56,705 nucleotides of DNA, taken from positions 1 through 56,705 of the forward strand of contig JAGYOG010000014.1 of assembly GCA_018399495.1 (NCBI GenBank). The letters run 5' to 3'. The DNA comes from Sphaerochaeta sp. Its GTDB lineage: Bacteria; Spirochaetota; Spirochaetia; Sphaerochaetales; Sphaerochaetaceae. Both the position numbers and the translations under genes were made by a program. The notes beneath the pieces were generated by a model. That model saw only the letters and a program-made list of their open reading frames with translations. It had not been told where the DNA came from and searched no databases. Shown here piece after piece: positions 49,684 to 56,705 of the stretch (its first letter is position 1; each line of letters opens with the position of its first letter).

Positions 49684-51289
49684 CTATTTTACGTACTTGA
49701 TTAACGTCTTTCGGATTGCTCCCTTTCCCGCTATCAACTCAGCGAAGTAGGAGAGCACCAAGTCTGCCATACCAATCTCTGGAAGGTTGACGCCCCAGAT
49801 GGATTCATCCTTGAGCAAGGTTTCCAATGCAGGGAACGGACCCATCATTCCAACGGTGATATCCTTGAGATACTCCTGAGCCTCTTCAAGGCGTGGATCG
49901 GAGCTTGGGATGAATGGGGTAAGATCATCATCCAGTCCCATGAGGTAGCGCAGCCATCCAGCATATACCAAGGGAATGAGCTTCAAGTCTTTTACGTCCA
50001 GCTCATCACTGGCAAGGTATGACTTGATGGTCTCTCCGAACCTGATGGCAAGTTTCTGACTGGTATCAGTTGCAATTCTCTGGGGAGTGTCAGGCATGAA
50101 GGGGTTGGGAAACCTGACTGTAAGGACTTCATCAATGAAGGCCTTCGGGTCGAGTATCTTGGGGTCGGTCACCACAGGCATACCTTCCTCATACCCAATG
50201 ATTTCCACCATACGCTTCAACTGTGGATCCTGCATCTCCTCACTGATAAGTGAGTGTGAAAGCAAGCAACCGTAGATGGCGAGAGTGGTGTGCAGTGGAT
50301 TCAAACAGGTGGTTACCTTCATTCTCTCAACCTTGTTCACGGTATCCCTATCAGTAAAATAAACACCGGCTTTTTCGAGTTGCGGCCTGCCAGCAGGGAA
50401 ATCATCCTCTATGACCAGATACTGTGGTTCTTCCGCATTCACAAATGCTGCCGTATAGGTATTCTTGTCGGTAATAACCAGTGAGGTATCCTCAAACCCA
50501 TCGGCCTTGAGCATCGCTTCGACTTTTGCATCGGGACGTGGGGTGATCTTGTCGATCATGGACCAAGGGAATGAAACATTCTCCTGGAGGTAGGAGACAA
50601 AGCCCTCTTTCACCAATCCATTTTCTTCCCATGCTTGTGCGATGGTCATAACCGCGTCCTGGAGTTTTTCCCCATTGTGTGAGCAGTTGTCCATGCTGAC
50701 CAGGGCAAGCTTCTCTCCTCCGGCCAGGTAGCGCTCATACATCAGTGCAGTGAGCCTTGGAAGGAACATGATGTTCTTGCTCAGGACCGGACTGAAGGTC
50801 TTTCTCGATAGCCGGGTGGAACGATCCATCTCCACGCTTGAGTGCATACCCTTTTCTGTGATGGTGAAGCTCACCATCTGAAGGGAAGGGGAGCGAAAGG
50901 TCTTCTTGAAGAATTCCCCACTCTTTGTGGAACTGCTGGTCGCATTTGTAGGCACCAGAGACTGATGCGATAACCTCCTTGGCGATGGATCCATCACTCC
51001 TGAGGGTTACCATCAAGGTCAAGTTGTCGTGTTTCTCATAGACATCCTCAATAATCTGGTAGTCAAAACCTTCTCCTACAATGATGCCTGTTTCTGCAAG
51101 CCCCTCACTGAGAAGTCTCTGTTGGAGCGCCGCCGGGAAAATGCGGAAGATGTTTCCCGCTCCAAAGTGCACCCAGGTAGGTTGTTTCTCAGTTTTCTGT
51201 ACCATTGAAGTGCGGTCGAAGGAGGGAAGGATATATCCTTTTTCATTCCATGCTGTGTTATTCTGCAATCCTGCATTGGTGAGTTTCAT
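49684..51289 (-). pseudogene. uxuB: Fructuronate reductase (mannitol dehydrogenase family), frameshifted
   Basis: Read through, this is a 530-residue long-chain dehydrogenase that reduces fructuronate to mannonate. The N-terminus carries the NAD site (HFGAGNIFR) and the C-terminal part has VSMDNCSHNGEKL and KVTTCLNPLHTTLA. Three one-base changes between about 50740 and 50920 break it: one extra base before FRSPSLQMVSF, one lost G in a G-run at TEKGYALK, and one extra G at PSKLTALMYERY. Net change is +1. GGAGG lies five bases before the ATG at 51289, which overlaps the gntR stop. Either a decayed gene or sequence error; the downstream C-terminal two thirds are intact. Confidence 0.85.
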
Positions 51290-52011
51290 GATGGCCTCCA
51301 GGTTTGTTTGTGTTGGAACTGAAGTGGAGCATAGGTCATTTCCTGTTTGAAGTAATCAGGGTAGCGACCAACCATCAATTCAGTTTCCTGTAGTAGCTTT
51401 GAAAGGTGTTTGTCCTCAAGGTTGAGAATGGCATCAAGCTCTTTCTGTTTGAGTGCATTCAGCATGAGGCGATGTTGTTCGATGATATCTGCAAGCACAT
51501 TTTTCTGATAGAAGGAAAGAAGACGGATTCTGTGATGATTCCCGCCTTGTGCGAGGATGATGTTCCAGATGCGTTGCATGCCGATGGCTTGGAAGATGGT
51601 TGCGTGGAAGGTATTGTCAGCTTCAAGGAACTTGATGAAATCATCAGTTATTGCATACGTTACCTGTTCTTCAATTGCAGCTTCCATGGTCTTGAAATGA
51701 TCTTCCCGTGCCTGATAGATGAATTTCTTAACAGCATGTTCTTCCAAGCTTTTTCGCAAGAAACGTTCCTCTTCAACCTGTTTCAGATTGATGAGCGAAA
51801 CACGAGTCCCTTTTTGCGGGAAAATATCAACCAAGTTGTCAGAGCTCAACCTCATCAATGCATCTCTGACAGGGGAGCGGCTAACCTGCAACTGCAGTGA
51901 CAGCTGTTGCAGGTTCAATTCCTCTCCCGGCTTGAAATGCAGGGAGAGAATCTCATCTCGGAGGGTTTGATAGATCTCTTCAGATGCCGTAACACGGACT
52001 ATTTGTGCCAT
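51286..52011 (-). CDS. GntR/FadR-family transcriptional regulator
   Basis: The 241-residue regulator has a winged helix at the N-terminus (IYQTLRDEILSLHFKPGEEL and QLQVSRSPVRDALMRL) and a helical FCD-type ligand domain with metal His at HATIF, HRLML and related positions. It lies between uxuA (one-base gap) and uxuB (four-base overlap), so it probably controls hexuronate use, like UxuR/ExuR. ATG at 52011 follows AGAGGA. Confidence 0.9.
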   Translation of the reverse strand: MAQIVRVTASEEIYQTLRDEILSLHFKPGEELNLQQLSLQLQVSRSPVRDALMRLSSDNLVDIFPQKGTRVSLINLKQVEEERFLRKSLEEHAVKKFIYQAREDHFKTMEAAIEEQVTYAITDDFIKFLEADNTFHATIFQAIGMQRIWNIILAQGGNHHRIRLLSFYQKNVLADIIEQHRLMLNALKQKELDAILNLEDKHLSKLLQETELMVGRYPDYFKQEMTYAPLQFQHKQTWRPS

Positions 52012-52012
52012 A

Positions 52013-53089
52013 TTATTTCCTCTGGTCACTTTTCTGAATCGCTTCATAGAGCCCAAGGATGTAGGATGCCCCGAGTGCACGGTCATATAAACCATAGCCG
52101 GGCATTGCCACTTCTCCCCAGATCATCCTTCCATGGTCTGGACGGGCCGGACCTTCGAAACCGATGTCATAGAGTGCCTTTACGATCTCATACAGGTCGA
52201 AGGATCCATCGCTGGAAAGATGGGCTGCTTCTTCGAACACTCCCTCTCCAAAGTGATGTAGGTTCCGAATATGGGCAAAATGAATTCTTCCGGGCAGTGA
52301 GCGGATGATGTCGGGAAGGTCATTCTTTGGGTTTGTTCCGAATGATCCTGCGCAGAAGGTGAGTCCATTGAAAGGTGCATCAACAGCCTTCATGACCTTC
52401 AGGATTCTCTCCTTGCTGGTGATGATACGTGGCAGTCCAAATACAGGCCAGGCTGGATCGTCCGGGTGGATGGCCATCTTGATTCCGTAGGTCTCACAGG
52501 TCGGTTGGATTGCTTTGAGGAAATAGACAAGGTTCTCAAAGAGTTTCTCATCAGAAACGTCCTTATATGCTTCCATCAGCTCCTTGATCTTTGCAAGGCG
52601 CTCTGGTTCCCAACCAGGCATTTCAAATCCCTGTGAGCTACTGTTGGTCTGATCCAGGAAAGACTGGGGATCGATATCATCTACTACTTTCTGGTCATAT
52701 GCCAGAACGGTGCTTCCGTCACTTCTCATCTTGGCAAGTTCTGTTCTGGTCCAGTCGAAGACCGGCATGAAGTTATAGCAGACAGTGGTGATGCCCTCCT
52801 TGCCGAGGTTCTCAAGGGTCTGGATGTAGTTTGCGATGTATTTGTCGCGGTCTGCTCCACCGATCTTGATGGCGTCATGGATGTTGACGCTCTCAATTCC
52901 GAGAACTTTCAAGTCAGCAGCTTCCACCTCTTTCTTGATTTCCTGGATTCTTTCGATCGGCCATACTTCCCCAGCGGGAATATTGTACAGGGTAGTGATG
53001 ACTCCTTCGACGCCTGGGATCTGGCGAATTTGTTGTAGGGTAACGGTATCGTGCTTTGAGCCGAACCAGCGAAGTGACATATGCATCAT
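52013..53089 (-). CDS. uxuA: Mannonate dehydratase
   Basis: Dehydrates D-mannonate to 2-keto-3-deoxygluconate, the step after UxuB. The 358-residue protein has the family start MSLRWFGSKHDTVTL, VCYNFMPVFDWTRT, the metal-binding MAIHPDDPAWP, FCAGSFGTNP and HFAHIRNLHHFGEG, plus RPDHGRMIWGE at the end. The first of two tandem ATGs (53089) lies eight bases from GGAGG. It heads the uxuA-gntR-uxuB operon; a repeat-rich putative operator lies just upstream. Confidence 0.95.
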   Translation of the reverse strand: MMHMSLRWFGSKHDTVTLQQIRQIPGVEGVITTLYNIPAGEVWPIERIQEIKKEVEAADLKVLGIESVNIHDAIKIGGADRDKYIANYIQTLENLGKEGITTVCYNFMPVFDWTRTELAKMRSDGSTVLAYDQKVVDDIDPQSFLDQTNSSSQGFEMPGWEPERLAKIKELMEAYKDVSDEKLFENLVYFLKAIQPTCETYGIKMAIHPDDPAWPVFGLPRIITSKERILKVMKAVDAPFNGLTFCAGSFGTNPKNDLPDIIRSLPGRIHFAHIRNLHHFGEGVFEEAAHLSSDGSFDLYEIVKALYDIGFEGPARPDHGRMIWGEVAMPGYGLYDRALGASYILGLYEAIQKSDQRK

Positions 53090-53111
53090 GGATGGTGCCT
53101 CCAAATGTGTT

Positions 53112-53142
53112 ATACTAATAGCCTAACATACTAATATATTAG
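53112..53142. promoter_or_regulatory. Putative operator upstream of uxuA
   Basis: ATACTAATA occurs twice in direct repeat (53112-53120 and 53128-53136, 16 bases apart), and the second copy is part of the perfect palindrome CTAATATATTAG (53131-53142). Its place just before uxuA makes it a candidate site for the operon's GntR regulator. A TATAAC box on the minus strand may be the -10. Confidence 0.5.
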
Positions 53143-53189
53143 ATGCAATACCCCCTGTTTACCTCTCCGTTCTCTTTAATCTGTTTACG

Positions 53190-53936
53190 TTATCTACGAT
53201 CGCCCATCACCAGCATTGAGGAAGTCCGGTCCAAGAGCAAGGTACACTCTTTCTTTGTCCTAAGCGCTGCACAAGGAGAGTAAACCCCAATCTGGTCATA
53301 AAGACACATAGCAACCGCACGAGCTTTTCTTTGGTCGGGGACTGAGCAGATAAGGTGTTTTGCCTTCAGAATCTGCCTCACTGACATAGTAATGGCTTTT
53401 GTGGGAACCTCATCGAGCTTTGAAAACCATGCTTCATTAACTTGTTGACGTCTACAACGGTCTTCAAGTTCTACCACGATGTATGGGTCATTGGTCTCAA
53501 AATTTGCCGGTGGATCGTTGAAACCAATATGTCCATTTTCTCCAATCCCAAGGAATGATACATCCACTTTCTTTTTTTTGATGAGAGCGTTCAAGCGCTT
53601 GACCTCTTTGTCCAGATCTTCTGCATCCCCGTTGATCTGATGGAATGCCCCAAGGTAGGTTACCTTCTGTACAAAACGGTTGTTCAAGTAGTAGCGGAAA
53701 CTGGAAGGATGGGTGTCCGGAAGATCTACATATTCTGTAAGGCCAAATGCCTCTACCTTGCTCCAGTCAATATCTGCTTTTGCAAGATGTTCGTAGAGGG
53801 AGAACTGACTTAAACCGGTTGCGACTGCAATAACAGCATGACCTTTCTTCTCAATTGCTTCTTTGATAATTACAATACCAAGCTTTGCTGCTTGGTAACC
53901 CATGTCATGTTTATCTTCGCAAATGGTTACGCGCAT
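53190..53936 (-). CDS. NagB-like glucosamine-6-phosphate deaminase/isomerase homologue, altered active site
   Basis: The 248-residue protein has the NagB fold: VATGLSQFSLYEHL near residue 38, AFGLTEYVDLP near 63 and GIGENGHIGFNDPP near 130. Compared with E. coli NagB, catalytic Asp72 is Thr68, Asp141 is Asn134 and Glu148 is Asp141, while Glu73 and His143 are kept. Some NagB relatives have such changes. Whether it deaminates glucosamine-6-phosphate is therefore uncertain. It is monocistronic by appearance, about 100 bases upstream of uxuA in the same direction. Confidence 0.8.
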   Translation of the reverse strand: MRVTICEDKHDMGYQAAKLGIVIIKEAIEKKGHAVIAVATGLSQFSLYEHLAKADIDWSKVEAFGLTEYVDLPDTHPSSFRYYLNNRFVQKVTYLGAFHQINGDAEDLDKEVKRLNALIKKKKVDVSFLGIGENGHIGFNDPPANFETNDPYIVVELEDRCRRQQVNEAWFSKLDEVPTKAITMSVRQILKAKHLICSVPDQRKARAVAMCLYDQIGVYSPCAALRTKKECTLLLDRTSSMLVMGDRR

Positions 53937-53994
53937 CTGTGGTTGTTCTCCTTCAGCTTCAGTCTAGCGAAAGTATAGAGGAGGGTACAGAGGC

Positions 53995-54966
53995 TTAGAG
54001 AAAAGCTTCTTCAGAGCTAGGATGTGAAGTGTTCCAACTCTTGGTATCTATGATGAGTTGCTCGGTGATTTCTCTAGCCCCATAGGGGGCGAAGAGTTTT
54101 TCCATTCCCAGATATCCCGCAGCAAGGGTAATTACAACTTTCTGGTAGTGGAATCGAGCCATTTGGCGGCTGAAAGAGTCGAAGAGGAGCCTAAAGAGAC
54201 CCAGCCCCCTGTACTCAGGTTTTACACCAAAGAGCGGTACTTCCACCAGATAATCAGCAAGCATGGTGTACGAGAGGAATGCTGCGAGAGTTCCGTCCTG
54301 TGCTCTTGCTAGGTAGAAGCGGTCCAGTTCATCGAGTTCCAGATGGCGCATTAAAACCACACTGGCTATGCGGTCTTCCTCACTGCCTGACTCGAGTTCT
54401 GTTACCAATGACTGGACCATGTTCATGATCTCTTCAGTTACCGGTCCTTCGAGGGTTTCAAAGGTGAAGTCTTCCAACAGTATGTCTTCAGTGAGTTCGG
54501 TCTCTTCTTCGCTGAGCTCAAGCAGTTGGGTGAGGCTTTCTTGCTCCCGATACCAGGAGACAACCACACGCTTGAGTTGCTCATCACGGAAACTGAACCA
54601 TTTCCGCTCCAGTATAGGTGTCTCACTGAGGGTATCCTTGAACTTTCTGAAGACGCCTCTCCCACTTTGTAATGCAGCAAGCAGACGCGACCGGTAGAGG
54701 GGGTTCCTCACCCTATTTGCAAACATTTCCATAAGATGGAAACCGTCCGATGGTTCCCAGTCTGGAATGGGAATAAAACGGTTATTGCGTTCTTCTTCAT
54801 CTACTTCATCGAGATATTGTATTTCATCTTCCCTGACAAGGAACTCATCCTTGAGGTCTAGAAAGTAAAAATTGGCTTGATCTTCCATTGCGAAGATGAT
54901 GGAATCGAGGAGATCTCTACTTAAAGCAGGCAAACGATACGATGCATGTTCATGTTCATTTTCCAT
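53995..54966 (-). CDS. UPF0158-GNAT acetyltransferase fusion
   Basis: The 323-residue protein has an N-terminal UPF0158-like domain (about 10-160: LDSIIFAMEDQ, FHLMEMFANRV, LLAALQSGRGVFRKFKD, ERKWFSFRDEQLKR). It is followed by a GNAT domain (about 195-315) with the acetyl-CoA loop VKPEYRGLGLFRLL. I do not recall a standard protein with this arrangement. The ATG at 54966 is preferred; a longer start at 55020 would lie inside the enolase promoter. Substrate unknown. Confidence 0.75.
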   Translation of the reverse strand: MENEHEHASYRLPALSRDLLDSIIFAMEDQANFYFLDLKDEFLVREDEIQYLDEVDEEERNNRFIPIPDWEPSDGFHLMEMFANRVRNPLYRSRLLAALQSGRGVFRKFKDTLSETPILERKWFSFRDEQLKRVVVSWYREQESLTQLLELSEEETELTEDILLEDFTFETLEGPVTEEIMNMVQSLVTELESGSEEDRIASVVLMRHLELDELDRFYLARAQDGTLAAFLSYTMLADYLVEVPLFGVKPEYRGLGLFRLLFDSFSRQMARFHYQKVVITLAAGYLGMEKLFAPYGAREITEQLIIDTKSWNTSHPSSEEAFL

Positions 54967-55013
54967 ATCCCTATGATAGCCCGTCGAGAAGGGGGGCGAC
55001 AAGAGCGTTCGCC

Positions 55014-55042
55014 TTGACATAAGCGGTAAAAGATACGAATAT
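55014..55042 (+). promoter_or_regulatory. Enolase promoter
   Basis: A perfect TTGACA (55014-55019) is 17 bases from GAATAT (55037-55042). Transcription would start near 55050, 30 bases before the eno ribosome site. Confidence 0.6.
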
Positions 55043-55045
55043 TAG

Positions 55046-56377
<1,332 letters not shown>

Positions 56378-56401
56378 GGCACCTAATCGTTTCTACTATC
56401 T

Positions 56402-56433
56402 CGGGCCATCGCAATGCGGTGGCCCGTTTTGTT
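56402..56433 (+). terminator. Enolase terminator
   Basis: CGGGCCA and TGGCCCG form the outer stem, with CGC/GCG pairing inside, followed by TTTTGTTT. It starts 24 bases past the eno stop and may also serve the convergent protease gene. Confidence 0.85.
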
Positions 56434-56449
56434 TGCAAAAGGAAAACCT

Positions 56450-56705
56450 TTACAATTTTGGAGCGTGGTGTTGAGCCATGATATCTTTCCTTGCCACGAT
56501 AAATACGATGATTAGCCCCAAGAGGAGCTGTAAGAGATCCATAGGGGTTCCAATCGGTTTGGTTGTGGTGAAAATCGGGAGGCTGGGCAGGGAAGAGCCT
56601 TGGTAGTTGCAGACTAATGCAACAAAGAGGTTGTTTGCAGCATGGATGGCAAGAGCCGGTTCGAATCCTCCTGCGGCAATACTCAACGCAGTAACCAAGG
56701 CACCG
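56450..56705 (-). CDS. CPBP-family intramembrane protease, C-terminal end
   Basis: The gene is open at the right edge of the window, so only the last 84 codons are seen. It has the last conserved block of CPBP (CAAX-processing-like) membrane proteases, EPALAIHAANNLFVAL, whose His and Asn lie in the metal site, followed by one more hydrophobic helix and a His-rich tail. The N-terminal helices and EExxxR motif are outside the window. The substrate is unknown. Confidence 0.7.
   Translation of the reverse strand, partial: GALVTALSIAAGGFEPALAIHAANNLFVALVCNYQGSSLPSLPIFTTTKPIGTPMDLLQLLLGLIIVFIVARKDIMAQHHAPKL

Noticed and set aside
50735..51289. An independent small dehydrogenase gene ending at 50735
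   Set aside because: It is the N-terminal third of uxuB; coding continues in the other frame after indels, and the join restores family motifs.

Overview
The window is about 56.7 kb of bacterial chromosome. It most resembles a fermentative, free-living spirochaete of the Sphaerochaeta type. That placement is an inference from gene content: a spirochaetal/mitochondrial-type elongation factor G, many small lipoproteins and barrel-like exported proteins, sugar ABC transporters and no motility genes. Genes are packed tightly, with ATGA, TGATG or TAATG stop/start overlaps inside most operons. No rRNA, tRNA, CRISPR array, insertion sequence or prophage was recognised.

Layout. 1-5631: exported proteins and lipoproteins of unknown function around peptidase T. 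5621-12272: glycerophosphodiesterase and endonuclease IV, an M16C peptidase, then a three-gene redox-signalling module (sensory-type [FeFe]-hydrogenase-like protein, RsbW-like ATPase, DRTGG protein). 12344-19039: housekeeping run glpK-cdaA-cdaR-acpS-truA-udg-priA. 19111-25647: def-fmt, a patatin/beta-barrel (PlpD-like) secreted lipase, a YhcC-type radical SAM protein, a VanZ-like protein and a two-subunit class I fumarase. 25819-33805: FKBP lipoprotein, YjjG phosphatase, HdeD-like membrane protein, coiled-coil lipoprotein, zinc-ribbon protein, HIT protein, fusA and an unknown P-loop-like protein.

33889-46614 is the highlight: two divergent operons around a ROK repressor that together read as a sulfoquinovose (plant sulfolipid sugar) catabolic system. 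The plus operon has a broken sugar isomerase, an ABC binding protein with two permeases, and a GH31 enzyme in which all six diagnostic residues of E. coli sulfoquinovosidase YihQ are present at a constant offset of 7. The minus operon has a split transketolase, an RpiB-like isomerase, an iron alcohol dehydrogenase, a TauE exporter and a DUF4867 protein. This is the gene set expected for the transketolase-type sulfoglycolysis route, which ends in excreted isethionate. Two near-identical 21-bp inverted-repeat operators overlap the -10 boxes of both operons, so one ROK repressor probably controls both.

46586-56705: secreted-type nuclease, nitroreductase, lrgAB, a YitT-like remnant, a uxuA-gntR-uxuB hexuronate operon (uxuB frameshifted), a NagB-like protein with altered active site, a UPF0158-GNAT fusion, enolase and the end of a CPBP protease. 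Two genes (40141-41454 and 49684-51289) each carry three clustered single-base indels, mostly in short base runs, which may be either sequence errors or real decay.
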